DNA from: Sporolactobacillus laevolacticus DSM 442
Lineage (GTDB): Bacteria; Bacillota; Bacilli; Bacillales; Sporolactobacillaceae
NCBI RefSeq assembly: GCF_000497245.1
Contig: NZ_AWTC01000008.1
Coordinates: 1 to 64,000 of the forward strand
Reading direction: 5' to 3'
DNA: 64,000 bases
Below are positions 8,281 through 17,428 of this stretch, piece by piece. The notes below the pieces were generated by a model, which worked only from the letters and a program-made list of their open reading frames with translations, had not been told where the DNA came from and did no database searches. Positions within the stretch are counted from its first letter, which is position 1. Every line of letters starts with the position of its first letter. A program made the position numbers and the translations under genes.

Positions 8281-9519
8281 ATGCGCCAATTTACCTTTGC
8301 CTCTTGTGCCCTGTATTTTCTGACCGGACTGACTGCTATTTCAATCGGATCTGTGATGCCTGAACTCTTAAACTATTACCACGTTTCATACACAATTGGC
8401 GGAAGGCTGATTTTCGTTGGCGCGATGGGCTTTCTTACAGGCGTTCTGCTCACTTCATGGCTGAATCGCCGTTTTCAGCCGAAACCGATTTTAACCATTT
8501 CTGCACTCGTGATTGCCTTTGCACAGTTCAGCATCCTGCTGCTCCCGCCATTCCCGCTGTTTATGACACTTTACTTTATTAATAGTGTCGGATCGGCCGC
8601 GATTGGTATTGTTGTCGCGACGATGTTCATCGAGGTGTTCATCGGGCGGCAGGCTGTCGCAATGAGTTATTTGGAAGTATCTTTTGGTCTCGGCGCCTTT
8701 ACCATGCCGCTGCTTGCCAGCTTCTTCATCGCTCATGGCATCTGGCGATATCTGTTTGTACTCACTGCTGTTCTCGCGGTCGTACTCGCTATCGTCTGGA
8801 CACGGATTTCCTATTCCAAGCAAGCTGTGGACCAAGGTGAACCATTGGATGCGTCCGGATCGAGTGACGCGCAGCGCCCCCTGAGTGCGAATTTGAAATG
8901 GATCGTGCTTGGACTGTTCGCCTTGATCGTCTTTCTATATGGCGGTCTTGAAGGCAGCTTGAACAACTTTATGTCGTCAATTTTCATTCACTATTTGAAC
9001 CAGGCCGCTTATTATGCGTCCATCAGCGTCGGCATCTTCTGGGGTGCAATGGTCATCGGGCGCGCGGCAACGGCGATTATCATTCGCAAACTCACGTACA
9101 GCACGTACCTGCTGATGAATATCATCGGATCTATTGTTTCACTTGTTTTGTTTATTGTTTTGAAAAATGCTTTAATGGGTTATATCTTTGTCGGCACACT
9201 TGGGTTGATGATGTCCGGTATTTATTCCATCACACTTGTCTATGCGAATTACTCGATTCCGAACAGCGCACATTTGGTCACACCGATCATTTCCGGGCTG
9301 TCAGGACTTGGCTCCGCCATATTTCCGGCACTCACCGGTTTTGCGATTGATCGCGCCGGCATGACGTTGACATTGTGGTATATCGTTAGCATCGCGACCG
9401 CATACTTGATCTTCCTGCTTGTCATTAACCGCTTGCGCAGCGGGCGTCCGATTTTGAGCGTCAAACGATGGTATCATACACGGCCGGCAATTGCCTCGCG
9501 ACGTGCTCGATATAAATAA
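8281..9519 (+). CDS. Major facilitator superfamily transporter
   Basis: A 412-residue protein with about twelve hydrophobic helices in two halves, joined by a hydrophilic loop near residues 180-205 (DQGEPLDASGSSDAQR). The loop after helix 2 (LNRRFQPKP) fits the MFS cytoplasmic loop. It resembles sugar/FucP-like or B. subtilis YfkF-like permeases, but the substrate cannot be read from sequence. AAAGGAG lies nine bases before the ATG. It is a single gene ended by its own terminator, and no regulator adjoins it. Confidence 0.85.
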   Translation: MRQFTFASCALYFLTGLTAISIGSVMPELLNYYHVSYTIGGRLIFVGAMGFLTGVLLTSWLNRRFQPKPILTISALVIAFAQFSILLLPPFPLFMTLYFINSVGSAAIGIVVATMFIEVFIGRQAVAMSYLEVSFGLGAFTMPLLASFFIAHGIWRYLFVLTAVLAVVLAIVWTRISYSKQAVDQGEPLDASGSSDAQRPLSANLKWIVLGLFALIVFLYGGLEGSLNNFMSSIFIHYLNQAAYYASISVGIFWGAMVIGRAATAIIIRKLTYSTYLLMNIIGSIVSLVLFIVLKNALMGYIFVGTLGLMMSGIYSITLVYANYSIPNSAHLVTPIISGLSGLGSAIFPALTGFAIDRAGMTLTLWYIVSIATAYLIFLLVINRLRSGRPILSVKRWYHTRPAIASRRARYK

Positions 9520-9524
9520 ATTTT

Positions 9525-9559
9525 AAGCTTGCGTGGACCACTCCGCGTGGGCTTTTTTT
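9525..9559 (+). terminator. Terminator after the MFS gene
   Basis: AAGCTTGCGTGG (9525-9536) pairs, with G-T wobbles, with CCGCGTGGGCTT and is followed by a run of seven T. Confidence 0.8.
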
Positions 9560-9672
9560 GTGCTGTCGAAAGGAAATCATTCAATAGCTGTTCCAATATC
9601 GGTCTTTAAAAAATAACATTAACTCTAAGCTTGAGGGACTGCCGAAAACGTAAGCGATGACAGCATGATACA

Positions 9673-9707
9673 ATGAAAAGTAGGACAAGCCTCTGTATAA
9701 TAGAGGC
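9673..9707 (+). promoter_or_regulatory. Promoter and palindrome upstream of yerA
   Basis: A consensus -10 (TATAAT, 9696-9701) lies 17 bp after ATGAAA (9673-9678, 4/6 match). The -10 sits inside a perfect palindrome: GCCTCT (9689-9694), seven bases, AGAGGC (9702-9707). A protein bound there would block the promoter; a purine-pathway regulator is a guess. The 5' UTR is about 45 bases. Confidence 0.55.
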
Positions 9708-9753
9708 ATTAAGCTGAAATCTTAGAGATGACTTAGGATTGTGATGTGAGCAT

Positions 9754-11445
9754 ATGAATCCATTAACTTATGAAATGCATTGCCGATTGATCGATACTGC
9801 CCGTAAAAAAGTGCCGGCAACCATGTACTTTCCAAACGTCAACGTACTGCATGTCTACTCAGGAATTGTACAGAGGGAAAATGTCTGGTTGTGCGGTGAT
9901 CGAATCGCCTATGTTGGACAGGATACACCGTTACTCTCGGATGAGACGGAGGTTTGCCGTTTAAAAGATCATCAAATTATGGTACCTGCCTATATCGAAC
10001 CTCATGCTCATCCGTTCCTGCTATACAATCCGCTGACATTAGGAAGCTATTTGACAGAGAAGGGAACGATGATCTCAGTCAATGATAACAGCCTTTTCAT
10101 GGCTCATTTTAATGAAAAAGAATTGAATGCTTTTGTACATGCATTAAATCAAACAGGCTTGCATACTTGGCTTTGGTGGGCTTATTTTGAGGAGGGGAAT
10201 CCTGCCGAAATCGATACGCTTAGCGGCTGGTTGAATAATCCGCTCGTGATGCAAGGCGGGGAACTCAGTCACTGGCTGCCGCTTAAATTCGGCTCACCCG
10301 ATTTATACGAAAAACTTTTTGCAGTGAGACACTCAGAAAAGCGGATGGAAAGCCACTTGCCCGGATCGTCTGTCAATACGTTGAATCTGTTTGCGGCAGG
10401 CGGCGTTTCCGCCGACCATGAATCCATGACCGCGGCAGATGTCATCAACAGGCTGAATCTGGGCTACTACACGGCGATCCGTTATTCGTCTATTCGGCCG
10501 GATCTTCCGGTGATTATGAATGAGTTGGCAACCCAACCGGGACTTGATTTGTCCAAAATTATGCTGACGAATGACGGTGCCTCGCTCCCCTTCTTGAAGC
10601 AGGCGACACATGCGGCGATGATTAAGCAGGTCATGGACTGCGGCATTTCGATGCCTGATGCCTATCGCATGGCCACCTTGAATCCTGCCGTGTACTACCG
10701 CATGGATGATACGGTGGGCAGCTTGGCTCCTGGAAGGATTGCGGATATCAATATTCTAGAATCTCTAGAGAAACCGGAACCGACGAACGTTCTTTTTGAA
10801 GGCAAATGGATCGTACGTGATGAAGAAAAAGTGATGCAGCCATCCACTTTTTCATTGGAGCATTACTCAAATCGAGCCGATCTCACGCATCTTCCGGACG
10901 CTTGTCCACTGCAGCAGACAACTTCTGTAGGTATTGAATTGCAGAACAGTGTCATTACCCACCCCTATTCTTTTGCACCGGACAGCGAACTCGCGGAAAA
11001 TGAGTGCTTATTAACTTATATCTGCCGATCAAACGGCATGTATTTAAACACACGGATCAAGAACTTTTCGCACGCCCTCCGCGCACTAGGCAGCACCTAC
11101 TGCGCTTCGGGAGACATTCTGCTCATTGGACAGGACAAGCAGGCAATGGCGAACGCTTATCAGAAAATCTTGGACGGATTTCAAGGCATCACAGCGCAGT
11201 TCGACGAAACGCGCGCCCTCTCAATCAGCCTCGATATGCTCGGCGTCATGAGCAATAAGTCGATTGGTGCGCTGAGCTTAGAGGCCGAACAATTCATGGA
11301 TCACATGAAAAAGAGCGGATTCGCCTTTGACGATCCGTTCTTCTGCCTGTTTTTCCTGACTGAGTTACATCTTCCTTATGTCCGACTGACTCCAGAAGGA
11401 ATCATAGACATCAAATCCGCCAAAATTATTGCGCCAACCCAGTGA
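9754..11445 (+). CDS. yerA: YerA-type adenine deaminase-like amidohydrolase
   Basis: A 563-residue amidohydrolase like B. subtilis YerA, annotated there as a putative adenine deaminase. Visible signs are the metal-binding H-x-H in YIEPHAHPF, a later His in GGVSADHESMT, RYSSIRPDLP, TNDGASLPF and AAMIKQVMD. The C-terminal domain (SNKSIGALSLEAEQ) matches the Ade C-terminal region. It would convert adenine to hypoxanthine and ammonia, but YerA proteins are divergent and the substrate is uncertain. The ribosome site before the ATG is weak (GTGAG). Its stop lies only five bases from the truA stop on the other strand, with no clear terminator between. Confidence 0.85.
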   Translation: MNPLTYEMHCRLIDTARKKVPATMYFPNVNVLHVYSGIVQRENVWLCGDRIAYVGQDTPLLSDETEVCRLKDHQIMVPAYIEPHAHPFLLYNPLTLGSYLTEKGTMISVNDNSLFMAHFNEKELNAFVHALNQTGLHTWLWWAYFEEGNPAEIDTLSGWLNNPLVMQGGELSHWLPLKFGSPDLYEKLFAVRHSEKRMESHLPGSSVNTLNLFAAGGVSADHESMTAADVINRLNLGYYTAIRYSSIRPDLPVIMNELATQPGLDLSKIMLTNDGASLPFLKQATHAAMIKQVMDCGISMPDAYRMATLNPAVYYRMDDTVGSLAPGRIADINILESLEKPEPTNVLFEGKWIVRDEEKVMQPSTFSLEHYSNRADLTHLPDACPLQQTTSVGIELQNSVITHPYSFAPDSELAENECLLTYICRSNGMYLNTRIKNFSHALRALGSTYCASGDILLIGQDKQAMANAYQKILDGFQGITAQFDETRALSISLDMLGVMSNKSIGALSLEAEQFMDHMKKSGFAFDDPFFCLFFLTELHLPYVRLTPEGIIDIKSAKIIAPTQ

Positions 11446-11450
11446 GCATC

Positions 11451-12188
11451 TTAATAATTGATCTTTTCCAAATACAGACCGCAGGCTTCGGCCATGCGGC
11501 CTGTTTGAATTCGCTCTTTTGATGCCAAAATTTGCGGAATTGTCGTTGCGTCAATAGAGCCGATCCCGACTTCGATCAACGTGCCGACTACTTTTCTAGC
11601 CATGTTGTAAAGAAAAGCGTCGCCGGTCAATCGAATCTCAATGAGTCCGTCACGTTCTTCAATTTTAACGGCAGATATGGTCCGCACTGCCGATTTTTTC
11701 TTGGACTTGGCATTGGCATAGGCCGTAAAATCATGCTCGCCGATAAAAAAGGCTCCGGCTTGCTTCATGCTCGTTAGATCCAGCTTTTGCTCAATATGCA
11801 TACTGTATTTTCTCATAAATGGATGGCTTTGCGACTCATTCCAAATTTTATATAAATAAGTTTTCTCCTTGGCATTGTAACGAGCATGGAAACGTTCGGG
11901 AACACTCGCGACATCCAGCACGCTGATGTCCTGAGGCAGTTGGTGATTCAGATAATCCTTGATCTCCTGCTCGGATAAATCCCTTTGACTCTTAAAATTG
12001 GCAACTTGAGCAAGCGCGTGAACACCAGCATCCGTTCTACTGCAGCCAACGATCTCAACCGAGCTTCCTTCCATCGCTGACAGCACATTTTCTATTTTCC
12101 CCTGAATCGTATTTTTTTCATCACCAAGGCGCTGCCAGCCTTTATAGCGGCCGCCGTCATATTGGATCGTTAGTTTGTAATTGTTCAT
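11451..12188 (-). CDS. truA: tRNA pseudouridine(38-40) synthase TruA
   Basis: A 245-residue enzyme that makes pseudouridine at positions 38-40 of the tRNA anticodon arm. Signs are the start YKLTIQYDGGRYKGWQRL, the catalytic Asp53 in GCSRTDAGVHA, FHARYNAKEKTYLY, HDFTAYANAKSKKKSAVRT and GDAFLYNMARKVVGTLIEVG. The frame is open to 12236, but the ATG at 12188 (MNNYKL) has GAAGGAG upstream and matches the family start. Here it is alone rather than in the ribosomal-protein/EcfT cluster usual in Bacillus. Confidence 0.95.
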   Translation of the reverse strand: MNNYKLTIQYDGGRYKGWQRLGDEKNTIQGKIENVLSAMEGSSVEIVGCSRTDAGVHALAQVANFKSQRDLSEQEIKDYLNHQLPQDISVLDVASVPERFHARYNAKEKTYLYKIWNESQSHPFMRKYSMHIEQKLDLTSMKQAGAFFIGEHDFTAYANAKSKKKSAVRTISAVKIEERDGLIEIRLTGDAFLYNMARKVVGTLIEVGIGSIDATTIPQILASKERIQTGRMAEACGLYLEKINY

Positions 12189-12322
12189 GTTTTGCTCCTT
12201 CTGTACACGGGAATCTTGACTTAATGTCCTACGCATTGTCTCCCAAATTCAATCCTTCTGTCAATTGCATGCTCTGTTCTCATTTTTCGCTCAGCCTCTG
12301 AATCTGTTTCTAGGAATCATCC

Positions 12323-12352
12323 CTGAGAAAAGCTGACAAAATGTGCTACAAT
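12323..12352 (+). promoter_or_regulatory. Candidate promoter of menBE
   Basis: CTGAGA (12323-12328) and TACAAT (12347-12352) are 18 bp apart, about 65 bases before the menB start. Confidence 0.4.
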
Positions 12353-12416
12353 ATGTGTGTCACTTTTGACAAAATGATGACAAATCAATCAATTTTTCAG
12401 AAGGCCAGGTGGAATC

Positions 12417-13238
12417 ATGTCCTCTTTTGAATGGCAAAAAGTCAAAGACTATGAAGACATTCTCTTTGAAACATACGAAGGAATTGCCAAGATTACGATT
12501 AATCGTCCGCATGTGCGGAATGCGTTCACACCGAATACAGTTGTAGAAATGATTGACGCGTTTGCCCGGGCGCGCGACGATGCTTCTATCGGCGTCATTA
12601 TTCTTACCGGTGCAGGCACGAAAGCCTTCTGTTCCGGCGGGGATCAGAAAGTGCGCGGAAACGGCGGATATGTTGGAAAAGACAACATTCCGCGCCTGAA
12701 TGTGCTCGACCTGCAGCACCTGATTCGCATTATTCCGAAACCTGTGATCGCGATGGTTGCCGGATATGCGATTGGCGGCGGAAATGTCCTTCAAGTTGTC
12801 TGTGACCTGACGATCGCCGCAGATAATGCAATCTTTGGACAGACCGGTCCAAAAGTCGGCAGTTTCGATGCTGGGTACGGGGCAGGCTATCTGGCACGCA
12901 TTGTCGGTCACAAAAAAGCGCGTGAAATTTGGTACCTGTGCCGCCAGTACAATGCACAGCAAGCACTCGACATGGGCATGGCTAACACTGTGGTTCCATT
13001 GGAACAGCTGGAAGAAGAAACGGTGAAATGGGCGAAGGAAATGTTGTCAAAGAGTGCTACGGCGCTTAGATTCCTAAAAGCATCGTTTAACGCGGATACG
13101 GATGGACTTGCCGGTCTGCAACAGTTCGGCGGAGACGCAACCCTTCTCTATTACACAACGGATGAAGCGAAAGAGGGACGCGACGCTTTTAAAGAAAAAC
13201 GCGATCCTGATTTCAGCCAGTTTCCTAAGTTTCCATGA
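12417..13238 (+). CDS. menB: 1,4-dihydroxy-2-naphthoyl-CoA synthase MenB
   Basis: A 273-residue crotonase-fold enzyme. It closes the naphthoate ring from o-succinylbenzoyl-CoA in menaquinone synthesis. Signs are [11 protein letters not shown], the oxyanion-hole region [24 protein letters not shown], and the C terminus [13 protein letters not shown] typical of MenB. AGGTGG lies before the ATG. The stop overlaps the menE start by four bases, so the two are co-translated. The other men genes (menF, D, H, C) are not in the window. Confidence 0.97.
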   Translation: MSSFEWQKVKDYEDILFETYEGIAKITINRPHVRNAFTPNTVVEMIDAFARARDDASIGVIILTGAGTKAFCSGGDQKVRGNGGYVGKDNIPRLNVLDLQHLIRIIPKPVIAMVAGYAIGGGNVLQVVCDLTIAADNAIFGQTGPKVGSFDAGYGAGYLARIVGHKKAREIWYLCRQYNAQQALDMGMANTVVPLEQLEEETVKWAKEMLSKSATALRFLKASFNADTDGLAGLQQFGGDATLLYYTTDEAKEGRDAFKEKRDPDFSQFPKFP

Positions 13239-14740
13239 TCCCGGAAAAGAGGAAGTCAGGCATATCTATGCCGCAATGGCTCGCTCAACGCGCGCAGCTG
13301 ACTCCGGATCGGCTTGCATTGGAGACGAAGAATGAACGACTCACTTTCCACCAATTATATGCGCGTGTTCGGCAGACGGCTTCATCAATTCAGGCTTTAG
13401 GAATTAGGCCATTGGCACATGTCGCCTCACTGCAAGCAAATACACTTACCTGTGCGGTCATCACTCATGCGTTGATGATGGCCGGAGCCGTCATGGTTCC
13501 GCTCAACACTCGATTGTCGGAGGACGAACTGACACAGCAGCTTCAAGATAGTGAATGCAGCATACTGATCACCGATCAGACTTTTTATGATCAAGCGGTA
13601 AAAGTCCGTGCACGGACAGGCTGTACAGTTTTGCTGGCAGCTGAATTGGAGCAGCAAGAGATGCCCCTCGCCGAATTCAATCCGGAAGTTCGTTTAGACG
13701 ATCCCTGCACTGTGATTTTCACTTCGGGAACGACCGGGCGGCCGAAAGGTGTGGTGCTCACCAATGGGAATCATTGGTGGAGCGCCAATGCTTCATTAAT
13801 AAATCTCGGTATGTCACCGAGTGATCAATGGCTCTGCTGCGTACCACTTTTTCATGTAAGTGGCTTGTCGATTTTAATGAAAAGCGTCATTTACGGCATG
13901 CCGGTGTATTTGTGTGAAAAATTTTCTCCGGAGACGGTCAATCAGTTGATCATTTCCGGCGGGATTACTCACATTTCTGTCGTTGCTTCGATGCTTCAGC
14001 GGATGATCGATCAACTGGGCGAAAATACCTATCCTGAATCCTTACGCTGTGTACTGCTTGGCGGCGGACCTGTTCCCGAGCAATTGCTTCAGCGTTGTCT
14101 GGATCAGCAGATGCCGATTTATCAAACCTATGGAATGAGTGAAACTGCATCGCAGGCGGCAACATTGCCACCGGAATATATGCTCGATAAGGCAGGATCA
14201 GCAGGAAAACCGCTTTTTCCTATCCAAATCCGGATTTCTTTGAATGAACATGAAGCTGCACCACGTGAACCGGGAGAAATTATGGTGAAAGGACCGACCG
14301 TTTTCAGTCATTATTTAAACAATGCTGAAGCTACGGAGAATGACTTTGACAATGAATGGTTTCGCACTGGGGATATCGGTTATCTAGATGAAGATGGTTT
14401 CCTGTTCGTACTGGACCGCAGAAAGGATTTAATTATTTCCGGCGGCGAAAATATTTATCCAGCCGAAGTCGAATCCTTTTTAAATGGTTGTGCTGCCATT
14501 CGCGGAGCAGGTGTAATCGGTGTGCCGGACAAAAAGTGGGGACAAGTACCGGTCGCTTTTGTTCGCTTGAAAGAGGGAGCAACGTTTTCAGAGACGGATC
14601 TTATTGCAAGCTGTAAAGCGCATTTAGCTGCTTATAAAGTGCCGAAACGCATTTTCACAATTGATAAGCTTCCAGAAAACGCGTCGCACAAATTGGTAAG
14701 ACGCAAGCTTTACGAGGACTATGAAAAAATGAATCAGTAA
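13235..14740 (+). CDS. menE: o-Succinylbenzoate-CoA ligase MenE
   Basis: A 501-residue ANL-family AMP-forming enzyme that activates o-succinylbenzoate and supplies the MenB substrate. Signs are the P-loop [11 protein letters not shown], the [13 protein letters not shown] segment, [15 protein letters not shown], and the A10 lysine region [12 protein letters not shown]. It starts inside the menB stop (ATGA overlap). The menaquinone produced is the expected electron carrier for the qox quinol oxidase found at 32-36 kb. Confidence 0.96.
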   Translation: MIPEKRKSGISMPQWLAQRAQLTPDRLALETKNERLTFHQLYARVRQTASSIQALGIRPLAHVASLQANTLTCAVITHALMMAGAVMVPLNTRLSEDELTQQLQDSECSILITDQTFYDQAVKVRARTGCTVLLAAELEQQEMPLAEFNPEVRLDDPCTVIFTSGTTGRPKGVVLTNGNHWWSANASLINLGMSPSDQWLCCVPLFHVSGLSILMKSVIYGMPVYLCEKFSPETVNQLIISGGITHISVVASMLQRMIDQLGENTYPESLRCVLLGGGPVPEQLLQRCLDQQMPIYQTYGMSETASQAATLPPEYMLDKAGSAGKPLFPIQIRISLNEHEAAPREPGEIMVKGPTVFSHYLNNAEATENDFDNEWFRTGDIGYLDEDGFLFVLDRRKDLIISGGENIYPAEVESFLNGCAAIRGAGVIGVPDKKWGQVPVAFVRLKEGATFSETDLIASCKAHLAAYKVPKRIFTIDKLPENASHKLVRRKLYEDYEKMNQ

Positions 14741-14753
14741 ATGTCGACAGATG

Positions 14754-14779
14754 AAAACCGGGCTGAGCCCGGTTTTTTT
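14754..14779 (+). terminator. Terminator after menE
   Basis: AAAACCGGGC and GCCCGGTTTT pair perfectly around TGA and lead into a T-run. On the other strand the same T-run supplies the stop codon of the 55-residue minus-strand gene. Confidence 0.93.
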
Positions 14780-14945
14780 ATTCAAAGTGAGCGATTTTTT
14801 TAATTTTTACTTCGTCACGGAAAATTACTTCTATATCAGCATGACATACTGGGCACTTGATCCTCCTCACAGAATAATGGCCTGATCCCAATTTTCTGGT
14901 GACTAAAGCACTTCTATATCCATTGTAATGAGGACATGCATCCAT
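14778..14945 (-). CDS. 55-residue zinc-ribbon-like small protein
   Basis: A complete short frame starting MDACPHYNGYR and ending KIAHFE. AGGGAGG lies seven bases before the ATG, strong support for translation. Cys4 and His6 near the start and CPVCH (Cys31, Cys34, His35) suggest one zinc site of zinc-ribbon type. The middle is basic (VTRKLGSGHYSVRRIK), so nucleic-acid binding is possible. I do not recognise a named family. It converges on menE, and its TAA lies within the menE terminator T-run. Confidence 0.72.
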   Translation of the reverse strand: MDACPHYNGYRSALVTRKLGSGHYSVRRIKCPVCHADIEVIFRDEVKIKKIAHFE

Positions 14946-15242
14946 TGCGGTAACCTCCCTTCATTCTATTTATATAAATATTCGACAAAATGCGATGATT
15001 TCCTGCAACTTATAAACTTCCATTATTTTCATTTGATTTGATTGATCGTTACGGTACTTGCTCCTCTCCCCAGAAAACGAGCCGTCATCAATATGCCTTA
15101 AATCTACTTATTCCCTTTCTTTTTCTCTAATAACTCATGTTATAATTTTTATAGATTAACAAAATATGGCTGTTGCATGTTACCAAAGTCTCTCAAAAAG
15201 ACTCATTTATTGCCTCAGTATCTACGAAAGGTGAGACACTAT

Positions 15243-15725
15243 TTGGAAAAAAGACAATTAAATTCGGGTATTATTACGATCTGGCGCCAAAGAGCCATCA
15301 TGACCCACATCATTTGCTGGCTCATAATCGGCGGATGTGCCGCAAGTATTCTCTTCCTTCACTGGCCACATTTTCTATTCTATATCGTAGCTGTACTCGC
15401 AACCCTCAACGTTCTTCAGCTTATCCTTTTTGCCGTAGTCTTTCCAAAAATCAGCTACCGAACTTTTTTCTATGCGATCCGAAAAGAAGATTTGCTTATT
15501 CAAGATGGCATTATCATTATCAAGCAGACCGTTATTCCTTTTACACGTGTACAAAATGTGGAAACGGAGCAAGGTCCATTGTTACGTAAACACCATCTAA
15601 CCGCTGTTTCTGTCACTACAGCAGCAGGCGTTCATGAAATTCCCGCTTTGGAGGAAACAGAAGCGATTGCTCTTCGCGACCAGATTTCAGAGCTGATTAA
15701 GGAGAACCCTGCGAATGAACTCTAA
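15243..15725 (+). CDS. ydbS: YdbS-like bacterial PH-domain membrane protein
   Basis: About 160 residues with two membrane helices (IICWLIIGGCAASILF and the FLFYIVAVLATLNVLQLILF stretch) followed by a bPH_2 domain (FFYAIRKEDLLIQDGIIIIKQTVIPFTRVQNVE). B. subtilis YdbS is about the same length and pairs with YdbT; a role in resistance to envelope-acting toxins has been proposed for that pair. The frame is open from an ATG at 15177, which has no ribosome site. TTG 15243 is preceded by AAAGGTGAG at seven bases and gives the family length. A TATAAT at 15141-15146 may be the promoter. Confidence 0.85.
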   Translation: MEKRQLNSGIITIWRQRAIMTHIICWLIIGGCAASILFLHWPHFLFYIVAVLATLNVLQLILFAVVFPKISYRTFFYAIRKEDLLIQDGIIIIKQTVIPFTRVQNVETEQGPLLRKHHLTAVSVTTAAGVHEIPALEETEAIALRDQISELIKENPANEL

Positions 15726-17151
15726 CGGCAAACATCTCCACTTTTTCGCTATTTTCAATGATGCTGTCTCAACACTATGGAGTATCATTGTTCCTCTTGG
15801 ATTTGGATTTTTCTGGGGCGTCCGCCATTTAGACGACCTTTTCGGGTACGTCATCATTATTCCAGTCATTATTTTAGTCTTTAACTTTTTTAAATGGCTA
15901 CGTTTCAAATATGAGTTTGTTGACGACCAATTTCATATCCGTTCCGGTGTGCTGGTACGTAATGACCGCTATATTCGCATTCAGCGTATTCAGTCGGTTC
16001 AAATTAAAACGAATCTGCTGCTGCGTCTGCTCGGGGTGGTTCAATTAAAGTTCGATACCGCGGATCCCGCGTTCAAAGGAGACATCGTCCTTTCTGCCCT
16101 AAAACGTGAGGAAGCGGAGCATATTAAAGCGCAAGTCAGCCGCGGAAAGACGCAGCAAGTCCAGTTTCTTTCTGAAGAAGCGTTGGCAGAGACTCCGATC
16201 GTCGATGAGTCACCAAAAAAAGTCTATGCATTATCCGGTAAGCGTCTGCTGGCCGCCTCTCTCTTATCTTCCAAAATCGGCGTCATGCTGGCCGCAGTAT
16301 TCGGCCTCTGGTCTCAGGCAGATGATCTCGTACCGAAAAGCATACGCGGCCGCTCGCTGAGCTACATTGAACACGCCTCTCTGGTCGGCATCATTGTACT
16401 TATCGGCTTTGCTATTCTCCTGCTCTGGCTGTTTTCATTGGTTACAGCATTATTCAGATGGGGAGGATTCAAGTTTTCCATATATGATGGGGAGTGGAGA
16501 ATTCATCGCGGGATAGTGGAGACAAGCGACGAGACCTATAAAAAGGATCGCGTTCAAGCAATCCGTATCAAAGAACAATGGCTACTACAACTGTTCGGCT
16601 GGTGCACCGTTTATGCCGATTGCAGCGGAAGTATCGATTTGGAAAAAAGTGACGGCGGATCTGTTCTTGTTTTTCCACTGCTTCGCAAAAAAGAGCTCCC
16701 CACTTTTCTTGAGCATGCAATCCCTAGATTTTCCGGACCGATCACATTCAATCATTTACCTGTACGGGGCTCTGTTTACCGAATGATTCTCCCCGTTGTT
16801 TTTTGGACCAGCTTCGTTTCCATTCTTGCCTGGAGATTGTCATGGGGAAAATACGCCTTTATCGCTCTGCCTGTGATTTTCATTTTTTTCTGGTTCAGTT
16901 ATCGATCGGAAGGTTATTCTTTGCAGAACAACCGACTTATTTTTATTAATCGCTTTTTTGCAAAAACGACGACAATCACGCGGAAAAACCACATCCAGTC
17001 CTTCGCAAAGAAAAATTCACGCCTTCAGCGCAGACTGAATTTAGCTTCATGCAGTGTCACTATACGAGCAGCCTCGGGAAAGACATTTACCGTTCGCCAG
17101 CTCGAAGAACAAGATGCTCGTGCCATCTTTCAATGGTTCAGAACTAAATAG
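15715..17151 (+). CDS. ydbT: YdbT-like protein with repeated bacterial PH domains
   Basis: A 478-residue membrane protein with three bPH_2 segments: near residue 60 (YEFVDDQFHIRSGVLVRNDRYI), near 255 (KFSIYDGEWRIHRGIVETSDETYKKDRV) and near 400 (SLQNNRLIFINRF). Paired hydrophobic helices separate them (about 15-60, 180-240 and 350-390). It overlaps ydbS by 11 bases, with AAGGAG before the ATG, so the two are made together and probably form one complex. Biochemical function is unknown. Confidence 0.87.
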   Translation: MNSNGKHLHFFAIFNDAVSTLWSIIVPLGFGFFWGVRHLDDLFGYVIIIPVIILVFNFFKWLRFKYEFVDDQFHIRSGVLVRNDRYIRIQRIQSVQIKTNLLLRLLGVVQLKFDTADPAFKGDIVLSALKREEAEHIKAQVSRGKTQQVQFLSEEALAETPIVDESPKKVYALSGKRLLAASLLSSKIGVMLAAVFGLWSQADDLVPKSIRGRSLSYIEHASLVGIIVLIGFAILLLWLFSLVTALFRWGGFKFSIYDGEWRIHRGIVETSDETYKKDRVQAIRIKEQWLLQLFGWCTVYADCSGSIDLEKSDGGSVLVFPLLRKKELPTFLEHAIPRFSGPITFNHLPVRGSVYRMILPVVFWTSFVSILAWRLSWGKYAFIALPVIFIFFWFSYRSEGYSLQNNRLIFINRFFAKTTTITRKNHIQSFAKKNSRLQRRLNLASCSVTIRAASGKTFTVRQLEEQDARAIFQWFRTK

Positions 17152-17168
17152 ACTGACGCAACTGACGT

Positions 17169-17204
17169 ACTGAGCGGAGATTCAATTTCGCTCAGTTTTT
17201 TTTT
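17169..17204 (+). terminator. Terminator after ydbT
   Basis: ACTGAGCG (17169-17176) and the matching arm CGCTCAGT (17189-17196) form a hairpin ending in nine T. Confidence 0.9.
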
Positions 17205-17240
17205 ACCGAAAAACAGCTAATTTATCTTGAAACCTCTTTT

Positions 17241-17324
17241 CGGTCTAACTTTTTTGGGATTCGGTCTAACTTTCCATTTGTTACGCCTAACTTTTTAAGG
17301 CTTCGGTCTAACTTCTATTTTTCA
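17241..17324. repeat. Four intergenic units with exact 21-bp period
   Basis: The word CTAAC occurs at 17245, 17266, 17287 and 17308, each 21 bp apart, within units of the form CGGTCTAACTT plus a T-rich variable tail. Three units share CGGTCTAACTT exactly; the third reads ACGCCTAACTT. The array lies between the ydbT terminator and the YtrA-type promoter. Two helical turns per unit suits binding on one DNA face. Confidence 0.8.
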
Positions 17325-17355
17325 GTTGTTTGTTACCCTTTTATTTCAAAGCCTA

Positions 17356-17389
17356 TTGACCGAAGTGTATTATTTGATATAATACACTT
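17356..17389 (+). promoter_or_regulatory. YtrA-type operator over the ABC-operon promoter
   Basis: TTGACC (17356-17361) and TATAAT (17378-17383) are 16 bp apart. The -10 sits in a perfect palindrome with 11-bp arms, AAGTGTATTAT (17363-17373) and ATAATACACTT (17379-17389), around five bases. It contains AGTGTA-N13-TACACT, the operator spacing I recall for B. subtilis YtrA. The GntR gene just downstream would therefore repress its own operon. Confidence 0.85.
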
Positions 17390-17428
17390 GAAACATGTAG
17401 ATCACTAACCCGATCGGAGGGTTGAATT

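Noticed and set aside
8031-8282. Minus-strand open frame of 83 codons between ilvE and the MFS gene
   Set aside because: It begins over the MFS start codon, lacks a ribosome site and covers the likely promoter region.
15173-15589. Plus-strand frame of 138 codons overlapping ydbS
   Set aside because: The overlapping frame encodes a clear bPH_2 membrane protein with a good ribosome site; this one does not resemble a protein.
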